Shown here piece after piece: positions 10,729-20,536 of a stretch of DNA of 64,000 nt (positions within the stretch are counted from its first letter, which is position 1; every line of letters starts with the position of its first letter). A program made the position numbers and the translations under genes. The notes under the pieces were generated by a model. That model was not told the origin of the DNA and did not search any database. It worked only from the letters and a program-made list of their open reading frames with translations. This DNA comes from Euphorbia lathyris (taxonomy: Eukaryota > Streptophyta > Magnoliopsida > Malpighiales > Euphorbiaceae), in contig NC_088919.1 in NCBI RefSeq assembly GCF_963576675.1, positions 50,180,501 to 50,244,500 on the forward strand. Reading direction: 5' to 3'.

Positions 10729-11027
10729 CCTCCGAAATCGGAGGCAAAAAACGCAGAAATCGCACTATGGTGGAGCAAGGAATCGCCGCGCGATCCACCA
10801 GATGGTGGGCCGCGCGGCGCACCCGATCCACCGTAAGGTGGAATGGGATCGATCTGGTGGATCGCGCGGCGCACCCGTTTGGCCCCGCGGTAAGACGGGT
10901 TCCCCATCCGTTTGACCGAGGGGCCAAACGTTTGCGGCGCACTAGTCGGCCCTAGGGCCGACTGGTGTGCCGCACCCGTTTGGCCTGCGGCCAGGTGGTG
11001 TAAACCACCCGCCCAGGCAAAAAACGG
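10729..11027. repeat. GC-rich palindromic island, left end of MULE
   Basis: About 300 bp of strongly GC-rich sequence in an AT-rich context, built from consecutive short palindromes. Examples are 'gcctccgaaatcggaggc', 'gatccaccgtaaggtgg', 'ccgtttgaccgaggggccaaacg'-like text and a perfect 20-bp palindrome at 10944-10963. It is bracketed by 'aggcaaaaaacg' at both edges. Open frames on both strands are mirror artefacts. It lies downstream of a candidate first exon (ATG at 10673, donor 'ttcg|gtaagt'), so it is probably intronic to the PMD gene. A solo LTR has inserted at its inner edge. Confidence 0.75.
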
Positions 11028-12501
11028 TGTTGAGCGATTTTCGCAAGTGCACGGTATACGCTTGTAGTAATAAAAGATATCGATCCCACAGGGAACGTTT
11101 TTCAACAAAAACTTATTTATAATCGGATAAATTTACTTTAAAGGTTTATAATATGGAAAATCGTTTAATCGGTTTTGGTTTTGAAATTGCTAGAATGAGA
11201 ATTAGATTAGAATATGAAGATGTTAGAAAATATTCTGATTTAAAAATGAATTTGCAAGACAGGAACGTTTTAGTACTTTAGAAAAGTCAACAAGTATATT
11301 TGTTTGCATTAAGCAAAGAAAACAACTTTAAACTTTGTACGAATTATAAAAATGAAATAAATGACGGAACCTCTAATTAATTGGCTTTGAACGTGACAAA
11401 ACCCTTTCGGGATAGTTGTCCTTAATCAAATTAAAACTCTTTCGAGATAATAATTTGCCTAAGTGTTCAACAAAGTTTCCTTGTAAAGATAAATACGTTT
11501 TAATAAAAACACCAGCAGTCACTTTAGTGGATTGGTTACCATAAGTGCTGCATAAAAATCTATCGAATAGAACGGACTTTATTAGATGAAATATAAATTG
11601 ATACAAGTTTACAGAGAACATGGAGCATTGAATTCTTCGACGGTGTGCAAGTGAACGGGTTGTCAATCCTTTCCTTGGGTTTCGTTAGAGTTTGTCAGGC
11701 TCAAGGGCGAATCCTCTTCTCAATCTTCTCGTTGAATCTTCGTAATAGAGACTGGGTCGGTCTACTACCAAAATGAAAACTAAACTGGAACAATGTCTAA
11801 ACGCTACTGAGTTTGTTATTATTGAATAAACAATGTGTGTACAGCATATTGCTTTTTACAGAATCTAAATCTAATTTCTGAATCACTTGACTCGGAATTT
11901 CTGCATAAATTCTACACTAATCTCTTTCTTCTACACATATAACATTATTTTTCAACTCTCCATCAACTCTTTATTTATAGATGTTGAAGAGTCTTGATTG
12001 AAGTGTCGTGTCCGTTGTGAAGGATCGTGTCCGCTGCGAAAGGACATCTTTATCCACCCGAACGATCGCGTTTCGTTGAAAACGAAAGTGTGTAACTAGG
12101 CTTCTAAAATCTCCTGCTCGTACCGAGAATATTAAATTCTCTACCGAGAATGGGGGAGCAACAATTTGTACTTCGGACGAAGGGAAGGAGGGCTGAGGGA
12201 TGCGTGTGTTGCGACCGTGAATATTGGGGGCCGCGGTCGCGGCACGGAGCGTTTTTCACCTCTTCGGCTCTCGTTCGTGTCCTCGACTTGGCGTTATTAA
12301 TTTTCGTCGTCTTCGACTCCTTTTGTAGGGTTTTTCTTCTATTCTTGAGCTCTTTTTACTCCTATTTGGATTTTACCAAATAATTGAAAGAAAGAAACAT
12401 ATTCGGGAGTAAAAGTATTCTAAATAGGTATAAATAGCATAAATTCGTAGCAATATTGATGTAATTATCGATGATATTTTAGGTATATTTTTGGCTTAAC
12501 A
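11028..12501. mobile_element. Solo LTR with perfect TSD AACGG
   Basis: The block begins TGTTGAGCG and ends GGCTTAACA, giving TG...CA ends. It is flanked by identical AACGG at 11023-11027 and 12502-12506. It is 1474 bp long with no internal region, so unequal recombination between two LTRs probably removed the rest. Its left part has 'gcaagtgcacgg' and 'gatcccacaggga', a pairing I have seen in plant LTRs, but I cannot assign a lineage. Small ORFs inside (11373-11666, 12150-12383) show no domain. Confidence 0.85.
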
Positions 12502-12621
12502 AACGGCCCGGTTTGTGATTTTTTTTAAAAAAAATTTATTTCGGACCGGTCGTAGGCAGACCCGAACACATAAAAAAATAAGGAAAACGGTAAATTGAAT
12601 ATAATAAATAAATAATTTTAG

Positions 12622-13490
12622 AGGATGATGTTGTTGAGGCGGGTTCTGGCCGCAGACCTACATCTTCACGTGTTGTTACTGCCTCTGCTCGGCGGCAGCG
12701 GATGGAGCAGCAACGGTTCATGGCGGACGCCCATAGGGCATATGCAGCACAGGAGGAGCGTGTCGGAGGTCAGGATGAGGCGGCTGATGTAGAGATGGAC
12801 GGAGATGAATCTATGCATCGTCCTAGTTCTGATACTATCCCCGTACCTCGTGGCGTCGTGACGAGGGGTCGAGATGGACGATTTTCTTCTACCACAGGAT
12901 CGTCTTCTGGTAAGAGAAATTTAAATGTGCTTATTTTTATTTGTTTTATTCGTGCTAAATTAGAAAATATACCAAAAATTTAATGTAAACCGTTTACTGT
13001 AATTTCAGGTAGCAGCAAGAGCTCGAGGAGTGCTACAGATGATGATTGGGTTGTGAAGGACCTCATCCCTGGGGGTCCATTTGATGGTGCTGTGATCCCA
13101 AGCTTTCTGGGACATGTTGCAGGGGCGTCCTTAGGTGTCATACCATATCAGGGTATTGCTCGAAGCTGAGATTATGGTACAATGGTTCTTCTAGGACGAT
13201 TCAGTTGCGTATGGAGTCATCTGGCATGTTCCATCTACCTGGTATCATGCACAGTCACATAGATGCTGCTCTAATCACGACATTTATAGAGCAGTGGCAG
13301 CCAGACACGTCATCATTTCACATGTCGTTCAGCAAGATGAGCATTTTGATGCATGATGTGTGGGAGATATTGCGCATCCCCGTAGATGGTGCCATGGTGA
13401 CTGTGATGCGAGTATTGACGAGCTTAAGGTTTGCGTGATGGATTTGTTTGGGATGCCTCGGGCTGAGTTAGATGCCGGTCACTACTCCTC
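12622..13490 (+). pseudogene. Plant mobile domain (PMD, MAIL-like) gene in MULE, broken
   Basis: Exon 12622-12910 (acidic/Arg-rich, no domain) ends at a GT donor. A 98-bp intron ends 'tttcag' at 13008. The next exon encodes the PMD core: 'DAALITTFIEQWQPDTSSFH' and 'ILMHDVWEILRIPVDG' (about 13255-13395) match the family pattern of a W-x-P-E/D-T-x-x-F-H strand followed by a helix and LP-I-x-G. PMD proteins (MAIN, MAIL1) act in the nucleus in gene expression control and transposon silencing. Frame changes near 13165 and 13400 and an abrupt end against the OTU fragment make it a pseudogene. A first exon at about 10673 is possible but its phase does not clearly fit. Confidence 0.65.
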
Positions 13491-13796
13491 TGGCGGTATA
13501 CGAGCCGCTTCAGTCATGGCAATTACTTCATTTCGAATGTTATGCCTAACTGTCTGCCACGCTTCTTCGCTACCAAAAATGTAAGTTGAAACCGTACGGA
13601 AACCACAATTTCCATCATCTACAATGTCGTAGTATGATTCGACATATGGCTTAATTATGCCAATTATTTTATCGGAATGTACGAAGTCAGAACCATAATA
13701 CGTTTTTCCATCTGCATTCACGTATTTTAGTGTAAATGAACAATATATTGCAAAACATTTACAAAAAGAAGTTAGGTTTATCAAATAAACATTACC
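13482..13796 (-). pseudogene. OTU cysteine protease domain, 3' part of MULE transposase gene
   Basis: An exon from 13711 leftwards encodes 'YYDIVDDGNCGFR', the OTU catalytic-cysteine signature (D-G-N-C). 'GSEEAWQTVRHNI' follows, as in plant MULE-derived transposase-OTU proteins. A short exon (from 13796) and an 84-bp intron (13795-13712, GT-AG) precede it. The codon phase runs on from the transposase exon across the copia insertion at 13804-13808/25644-25648, so before insertion the OTU was the C-terminus of the transposase. OTU domains remove ubiquitin. The domain is truncated after about 40 residues, and the region bearing the catalytic His is missing, so it cannot be active. Confidence 0.7.
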
Positions 13797-13808
13797 TGAT
13801 GAGGCAGC

Positions 13809-15283
13809 TGTTGAAACACCTTTCCATATGATTTTGATTTGACAAAATTATTTAAATTAATCCATGATTAAGGGGCAATTAAATTTAAGTGCTTTGATTT
13901 AATTGTACTAATTTGTTTGTTCAATGTTGAGTATAAATATAAATGAAAACAGAAATAAAAAGTAAGACAGGACGAAGTCAGCATGAGAACACAGCACAAG
14001 CTGAGTGGAGTGCAACTCAGCATAATAGAAGAAAAGTCATCTTCAGAACAAATACTTAAAGATGAAGCTGACCAAAGAAGCTGAGTGGAACGCAACTCAG
14101 TATCAAAGAAGAGAAGTCTTCCTCTAAACTAAAGCTTGCAAACGAAGCTGACCACGGAAGCTGAGTAAGAATATGACTCAGAAACAAAGAATAAAAGCAA
14201 TGTCAATACAGTCAAGCTGAGTGTTCGTCAGGACAGCATGATTGATCCGTTTGCTAAAAGACAAGATCCGACATCTGTCTGCACCAATAACAGAAGCCTT
14301 GGAATTACGCACAGAGTCAATTTCGAGATGCATGGGTCAAATGTCCGTTAGCTAAAAGACGAACTGGCACTAGAAGACGCAACTGTGGGAAGAAGACAAG
14401 CCTGATGTCTGCTAATCTCAGACGATAGGATTGGCCTGCAAATCTGAAGCTGACCAGAACAATGACGCAATAGATCCGTTTGAATCCAACGGATAATTCC
14501 AGATTCAAATCATTAGAGCTTCAGACTTCAACTATAAAAGGACAAGTTCATTCTTGGAACCTTGGCCGATTGCTGAAATACAAAAAGAGAAAAAGAGCAT
14601 ACATACAAAGCACATTCAAACAAGAAAAAGATCTTACACCAAATTTCCATTTCTGTGTAAAAGCTAGATCGATTTTGTAATCATCTAAAGTGTTCTTCAT
14701 CTAGAAAGAACAAGTTTGTATCAATTGTAAAATTGAGAGAGTTGTGCTGAGTACTCGGTTTTAAGTACTCAGCGGTAGAGAAATCTGAGTGGTTGGTTAT
14801 AGCGCTCAGTAGGAGTTAAGTAGACGAATAGAGGAAGGTACTCTTGCATATTCAAATGCCTTGTAAACGGTTTGTGCTCTACCTTTAAAGAGCTCAATAT
14901 TGGATTGAAAAAGCCCGGAGGGACTCTGGGGACTGGACGTAGGCGGAGAGGCCGAACCAGGATAAGTCGTGCTGAGTAATTTCTAACTCTCTCTCAATAT
15001 ATCTATATAAGTGTTTCTTGATTAAATTGGTCAGGATATTAATTGTAAAAGCTGACACTGAGTAATCTTGGTGCTGAGTTGGAAGCTGACCTCAAGTGTT
15101 ACTTCCCAACTCACAAGTAAAATAGTTCTAGTCAGCATCTGACTAAAGCTGTCTTACATCTCTCGGCCGTACTGACCTAAACTAAGTTAAAACACTTAAA
15201 GAATTGATTAAGTCAGCATCATTAAACGAAAAAGTTATATTAGTTCCTAACCCCCCCTTGGAACTAATCACACGGGACCAACA
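13809..15283 (+). repeat. 5' LTR of Sirevirus-like element
   Basis: It starts TGTTGAAAC and ends GACCAACA. It contains about twenty GCTGAC/GCTGAG/ACTCAG-type words in both orientations. A TATA box lies at 14533-14540. It is nearly identical to 24171-25643. Confidence 0.92.
14533..14540 (+). promoter_or_regulatory. LTR TATA box (TATAAAAG)
   Basis: A consensus plant TATA box mid-LTR, conserved as 'tataaaaag' in the 3' LTR (about 24896). It would place the U3/R border near 14565 and transcription rightwards into gag. Confidence 0.6.
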
Positions 15284-15285
15284 AG

Positions 15286-15300
15286 TGGTATCAAAGCTAA
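15286..15300 (+). other. Primer binding site (initiator Met tRNA)
   Basis: 'tggtatcaaagc' starts two bases after the LTR and matches the usual iMet-complementary TGGTATCAGAGC with one change. It primes minus-strand synthesis. Confidence 0.85.
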
Positions 15301-15347
15301 GTAGCTCACTACTCAAAGATACAACTATCTTGAGCTGATCCCGATAA

Positions 15348-17042
15348 ATGGCTGAGAACAGCACTCGTTTCCTTCCAAGAAATCAAACAACACAGATACT
15401 CCCTGAGGGATTATCAATTAGTTGGCCACCCTTGTTTTTCGGCTCAAATTATACTTTTTGGAAAAACAGGATTAAGAACTTTATTCAAGCTACAAACATG
15501 AGTGCGTGGCTTGCAATAGTTCAAGGCCCATATGTGCCTTACAAAACAGTAGACAACGAAAAAGTTGTCAAGAGTGAAACTGAGTGGTCAGAAGATGACC
15601 TTAAGAAATTACAAAATAATGATTCGGCTATCAATATGCTTCACTATGCTCTAGATGCTGCAGAGTACAATAAAATCTCAGGTTGCGAGTCAGCACAGGA
15701 GATATGGAAAAAGCTGGAGGTGACCTATGAAGGCACAAGCAAGGTCAAAGAATCAAAGGTGAACCAACATATGAGACGATATGAGCTGTTCGAGATGAAT
15801 GAGAATGAAGATATCTCGGAGATGAACTCAAGGTTCACAAATATTATAAATGAGCTTAAACGACTCGGCAAGAACTTCACAGAAGAAGAGCAGGTGAGGA
15901 AAATCTTGACGACTCTACCCAAAAGCTGGCAAGCTAAGAAAACAGCTGTGGAAGAAGCTCAAGACTTGACCACGTACAAATACGACGAGCTGATTGGATA
16001 TCTGCTGACTCATGAGATCTCTATGAAAAACTTCAAAGCAAAAGAAAAATCAGAAGACAAGAAGCAAAACTCTCTTGTCATGAAAGCTGACTCAACCGAA
16101 GCTGACTCATCAGATGATGAGGAGATGGCCATGTTCACAAGGAAGATGAAGAAGCTATTCAGAAAGAATGACAAGAATAGCAAAAGGCCATTCAGAAGAA
16201 GCAACAAATATAGAGCTGAGTCCAGTGACAGCAGATACAAAAAGGACAGCTCAAAGCTTGTCACATGCTTCGAGTGCCATCAAACCGGGCACATTAAGTC
16301 AATCTGCCCTAACTTAAAAAAAGAAAAGAAGGGAAGCAAAAAGGCAATGGTGGCTACATGGAGTGACAGTGATGAGTCAACCTCATCAGAAGCTGACACA
16401 AATGAGACAACAAATATATGCTTCATGGCCGATGATGCTGCTGACCAATGCCAATCTGAGCAAGCTGACCTCTCAGATGATACTGACCAAGAGGACCATA
16501 TAAAGAGGTAACATCTATTCTCTTGCTTAGAAACGAAATGGTTAACGCCCTGAGTGATCTCTATACACTAACCAAAAAGTGTAATAAGAAAATTAGAGCA
16601 CTCAGCAGGCGATGTGATGAGATCGAGGAAGTCAAACTGAGTGACATCCGACATCTCCTTCAGGACAACATCAGGCAAGATGAAAACTTAAAAATAATGC
16701 ATGGATTTGTCTCTGAAGTCAAATCAGACTCAAAGAAGCTGAGAAAGGACATCACAACCATACAGAACCAGCTGAGTAAATCGGCTAAGAAAGGGTTCTA
16801 TCCCAATGCTGAGTATCAAGGTACTGGTCAGCATAAACGGTTCACTCAGTGTGACTGTTGTGGGAAAAGATGACACACCATAGATGTGTGTTGGTATACT
16901 CAGCGGAATGTCCAATGCGACTTCTGCGGAAAGAGAGGCCATACCACAATCGTGCTGACCAGAAACAAAATCACCTGTCTATGCTAAACAACGAGGACCC
17001 AAAAAGAATTGGGTACCTAAAGATGAATGATTCAAAATGTAG
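15348..17042 (+). pseudogene. Copia gag polyprotein, frame-broken
   Basis: The ATG at 15348 follows the primer site by 50 bp. The first 387 codons (to 16511) hold the UBN2-type gag ('NYTFWKNRIKNFI', 'IWKKLEVTYEGTSKVKESK') and a CCHC knuckle 'CFECHQTGHIKSICP' at about residues 306-320. It forms the particle and binds RNA. Similarity continues in another frame (16523-16873), implying a one-base change near 16500. A coiled-coil-like stretch and two more Cys-rich knuckle motifs ('CDCCGKR', 'CDFCGKRGHTT') follow. A stop at 16871-16873 and further frame changes before 17043 interrupt it. Asp/Glu-rich linkers are encoded largely by the repeated GCTGAC word. Confidence 0.8.
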
Positions 17043-18728
17043 GTGAGCCTGAGGTGCGTGGAGAAGTCAAAGCTTTGGTATATTGATAGCGCATGCTCGA
17101 GGCACATGACTGGTGATGAAACTCAATTCATCACACTTGAGCATAAACGAGGTGGAAGTGTAAGCTTCAGAGACAATAAAAAGGGCAAGATAGTCGGTTT
17201 AGGTACTATCGGAGGTAACCCTACTATTGAGTCAGTCTCCTTAGTCAGGGGTCTCAAATATAACCTATTGAGCATAGCTCAGAGGTCTGACAGTGGTAGA
17301 AAGGTTGTATTTGATGCCACTGAGTGTCGGATACTCGAGGGAAAAACAAACAATTTGATTTTAACTGCCCCTCGTGTTGACAATGTATACATGTTGAGTT
17401 TAGAAAAGAATTTTTCAAAAAATATATGCTTAGTGTCAAAGGAGGACAACTCCTGGCTATGGCATAGGAGACTTGGTCATGTAAGCATGGACCTCCTTAC
17501 CAAACTAGCAAGAAAGCAATTAGTTGAAGGATTGCCCAAACTTAGATTTGAGAAAGATCAGTTATGTAATGCTTGTCAGCAAGGTAAACAAACGAAAAAG
17601 TCTTTTCAAAGTAAAAATGTTGTCTCAACCAAGCGCCCATTGGAATTACTACATTTGGACCTTTTCGGACCTGTCCAGCCACTCAGCTTGGGCGGTAAGA
17701 AATTTTCCTTAGTCATTGTAGACAATTTCTCTAGGTATGCTTGGATCATCTTACTGAGTAGCAAGGATGAAACATTTGAGATGTTTTCCACATTAGTCAA
17801 AAGACTTGAAACTGACAGAGACCTAAAAATAGCTCATATTAGAAGTGATAATGGCGGAGAATTCAAAAACCAACAGTTTGACGAATTCTGTGAAGTCAGT
17901 GGCATTGACCATAATTTTTCTGCTCCTAGAACTCCTCAACAAAATGGGGTTGTTGAAAGGAAGAACAGAACAATAGTTGAAATTGCTAGAACAATGCTGA
18001 GCGAAAATAGGCTTCCAAAGTATTTATGGGGTGAAGCTATCCATACAGCATGCTATATACTAAATAGGGCTTTAGTTAGACCTATACTCAAGAAAACCCC
18101 TTATGAACTTTGGAAAGGACGAAAGCCCAACATTGGCTACTTTCGTGCCTTTGGGTCTAAATGTTTTATACTCAAAACAAAAGAAAACCTTGCTAAATTT
18201 GATGCTAAAGCTGACGAAGCGATCTTTCTTGGGCACTCAACTAACAGTAAAGCATATAGGGTGTACAATAAACGAACTCAGGTTGTAGAAGAGTCTGTAC
18301 ATGTTGAGTTCGACGAAACTGACCCTGCAGGAAAGATAACTCATTCTGTCGAAGATGACCCAAGCTCAGCTTCCGCTGACCAAAATGGAGCCGCTGAGTC
18401 ATCACCACAAGGGCTGACCAAAGGTAAACACGAACCCGAAATTACCTTTGCTGATCAATCTACTCCTGCAGATATTATAGAAACACCTATTCCAGACAAC
18501 TCAACATTACCTAGAGAAGTCAAAATTCCAAGAGGACACTCGGAGAAGTCCATTCTTAATGCTGCTGAAAACAAGCTGATGACGAGAGATCAGCTTAGAA
18601 AATATCTCAGCAATGTTGCGTTCGTCTCAGTCTTTGAACCAAAGAACTTCACCGATGCTGAGCACGATGAATTCTGGATCAATGCTATGCAAGAAGAGCT
18701 TGATCAATTCAAAAGAAATGAGGTATGA
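17043..18728 (+). CDS. Copia protease-integrase segment of pol
   Basis: An open segment of 561 codons in the same frame as gag. It holds the aspartic protease motif 'WYIDSACSRHMTGD' (residues about 12-25) and the GAG-pre-integrase zinc region 'WLWHRRLGHVS' (about 138) with a later CNAC. The integrase core has catalytic Asp in 'LLHLDLFGP' (about 204), Asp in 'RSDNGGEF' (about 269) and Glu in 'NGVVERKNRT' (about 304), so the DDE triad is intact. The start is the first codon after the broken gag junction and is not a native start; pol is normally made as a gag fusion. It ends at a premature TGA (18726) just before the RT. Confidence 0.85.
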   Translation: MSLRCVEKSKLWYIDSACSRHMTGDETQFITLEHKRGGSVSFRDNKKGKIVGLGTIGGNPTIESVSLVRGLKYNLLSIAQRSDSGRKVVFDATECRILEGKTNNLILTAPRVDNVYMLSLEKNFSKNICLVSKEDNSWLWHRRLGHVSMDLLTKLARKQLVEGLPKLRFEKDQLCNACQQGKQTKKSFQSKNVVSTKRPLELLHLDLFGPVQPLSLGGKKFSLVIVDNFSRYAWIILLSSKDETFEMFSTLVKRLETDRDLKIAHIRSDNGGEFKNQQFDEFCEVSGIDHNFSAPRTPQQNGVVERKNRTIVEIARTMLSENRLPKYLWGEAIHTACYILNRALVRPILKKTPYELWKGRKPNIGYFRAFGSKCFILKTKENLAKFDAKADEAIFLGHSTNSKAYRVYNKRTQVVEESVHVEFDETDPAGKITHSVEDDPSSASADQNGAAESSPQGLTKGKHEPEITFADQSTPADIIETPIPDNSTLPREVKIPRGHSEKSILNAAENKLMTRDQLRKYLSNVAFVSVFEPKNFTDAEHDEFWINAMQEELDQFKRNEV

Positions 18729-20129
18729 GATTTAGTACCAAAACCTAGGAATTAAAAGACCATAGGAACTAAGTGGGTCTTTAGAAACAAATTAGATGAG
18801 CAAGGCAATGTAGTCAGAAACAAAGCCTGACTTGTAGCCCAAGCCTTTGCTCCCGTTGCTAGGTTAGAGGCTATACGTATATTGTGTGCATATGCTAGTT
18901 TCATGAACTTCAAACTATATCAAATGGATGTCAAAAGTGCTTTTCTTAATGGATTTATAAACGAAGAGGTATATGTTAGTCAGCCTCCTGGGTTTGAAGA
19001 TCCAAAGTTTCCAAACCACGTTTATAAACTCAAGAAGGCCTTGTACGGCCTGAAACATGCACCTCGTGCTTGGTATGAGAGGTTGACCAGTTTCCTGCTG
19101 ACCAGGAACTATGTCAGAGGCAAAGCAGACACAACCTTATTCATTAAAAAGAAGGGTAAAAATACCCTGCTGGCACAAATTTACGTAGATGATATAATCT
19201 TTGGTGCTACTGACGAATCTATATGCAAAGAATTTAGTAAACAGAAGCAAACTGAGTTCGAGATGTCTATGATGGGCGAACTCAACTTCTTCCTTGGACT
19301 TCAAATCAAGCAAGGGAGGAATGACATCCTCATTAGTCAGTCTAAGTACACCAAAGAAATGTTAAAGAAATTCGATATGGAAGAATGCAAGCCCATATCT
19401 ACCCCAATGGGTACTGAAACTTTCCTCTGTGCTGACGAGAAAGGTAAGTCAGTAGATAGCAAATTATATCGAGGTATGATTGGCTCTTTACTTTATCTTA
19501 CTGTTAGTAGGCCTGACATTCAGTACTCAGTATGTTATTGCACGAGATACCAAGCTGACCCTAGTGAATCTCATCTTATAGTTGTGAAAAGAATTTTCAG
19601 ATATTTGCAGAGCTCGGTTAATACAGGTTTATGGTATCCAAATTCAAATGACTTCACACTCATTGGGTACACTGATGCTGACTATGGACGAGATAAGCTA
19701 GAGCGTAAGAGTACTTCAGGAGGGTGTCACTTTCTTAGAAGCTGTCTAGTATCTTGGTTCAGCAAGAAGCAATCATCAGTGGCCCTGTCAACAACTGAAG
19801 CTGAGTACATTGCTGCTGGAAGCTGTGTGGCTCAAGTCCTGTGGATAAAGCAACAACTTGAGGATTATGGTGTAAAAACAGAGACCATCGAAGTCAAATG
19901 TGACAACAAGAGTGCCATTGACTTATCTAAAAATCCAATCCAACACAGCAGGATGAAGCATGTCAGCATAAGGCATCACTTCATAAGGGATCATACAGTC
20001 AAGGGTGAGATCAAGCTGACCTACGTTCCTACAGATGAACATCTTGCTGATATCTTCACAAAGCCTCTGGCTCGTGAGCAATTTAACATACTAAGGGAAG
20101 CTATCGGTATGTCTAATCCTCTTCACTAA
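18729..20129 (+). pseudogene. Copia reverse transcriptase-RNase H, 5' end damaged
   Basis: From 18882 one open frame of 415 codons encodes the RT motifs '[12 protein letters not shown]', '[16 protein letters not shown]' and 'YVDDIIFG' (catalytic Asp pair, about residues 102-109). It then encodes RNase H ('[19 protein letters not shown]', '[13 protein letters not shown]') and ends in '[16 protein letters not shown]', the usual copia C-terminus. Upstream, 18729-18881 shows the RT N-terminus ('TKWVFRNKLDEQGNV') in the same frame but with stops. A deletion of roughly a dozen codons directly precedes '[13 protein letters not shown]'. Confidence 0.85.
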
Positions 20130-20527
20130 AATTCTATGCTTAAATTGAATGTTGAGTGATTACCATACTGAGTGATTTGTGCTAAATTAGTAACTATTGC
20201 ATGCTGAGCTAAATATGAAGTATATCACCCCATGCTGAGTAGACATACATACTGAGTGATTAACATAAACTGATTTACTAAGCATAACGAAATTCTTCTA
20301 CGTAAAACTGACTACTCAGAATATCAAACGTTTAGAACTTCAGATACTGAGGAAATCCACTTGCACAATTAATACTAGCACGCGTATTAAATAGCCACCT
20401 AGGATGACGTAGGCGCAATAATTAGAAAAAAGATGCGCCGATTGTGTCATAAATGCCAGAATTATTATCGATTGATCATCTCGAGGTAAAACCGCCACTC
20501 TAATGTATCAGATCAACTCGACATTTC
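20130..20527 (+). other. Copia inter-ORF spacer rich in CTGAGT words
   Basis: Non-coding DNA between pol and the third ORF. 'ctgagtga' and 'gctgag' words recur about every 30-40 bp in the first 200 bp. The last part becomes less AT-rich and leads to a TATA box. Confidence 0.6.
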
Positions 20528-20536
20528 TATAAATAG
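20528..20536 (+). promoter_or_regulatory. TATA box ahead of third ORF (TATAAATAG)
   Basis: A consensus TATA box inside the retrotransposon, followed by a CT-rich leader ('ctctctctctctcttg', about 20589-20604) and an ATG at 20640. The arrangement suggests a separate subgenomic promoter for the third ORF. This is an inference from layout. Confidence 0.45.

Noticed and set aside
10729..11027. CpG-island promoter or bacterial contamination as explanation of the GC-rich island
   Set aside because: A structurally matching island sits at the other MULE end, both share the 'aggcaaaaa' edges, and the flanks are continuous plant transposon sequence.
10625..11108. ORFs of 88-145 codons on both strands in the GC-rich region
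   Set aside because: They arise from palindromic GC-rich sequence with few stops and have no domain or codon bias.
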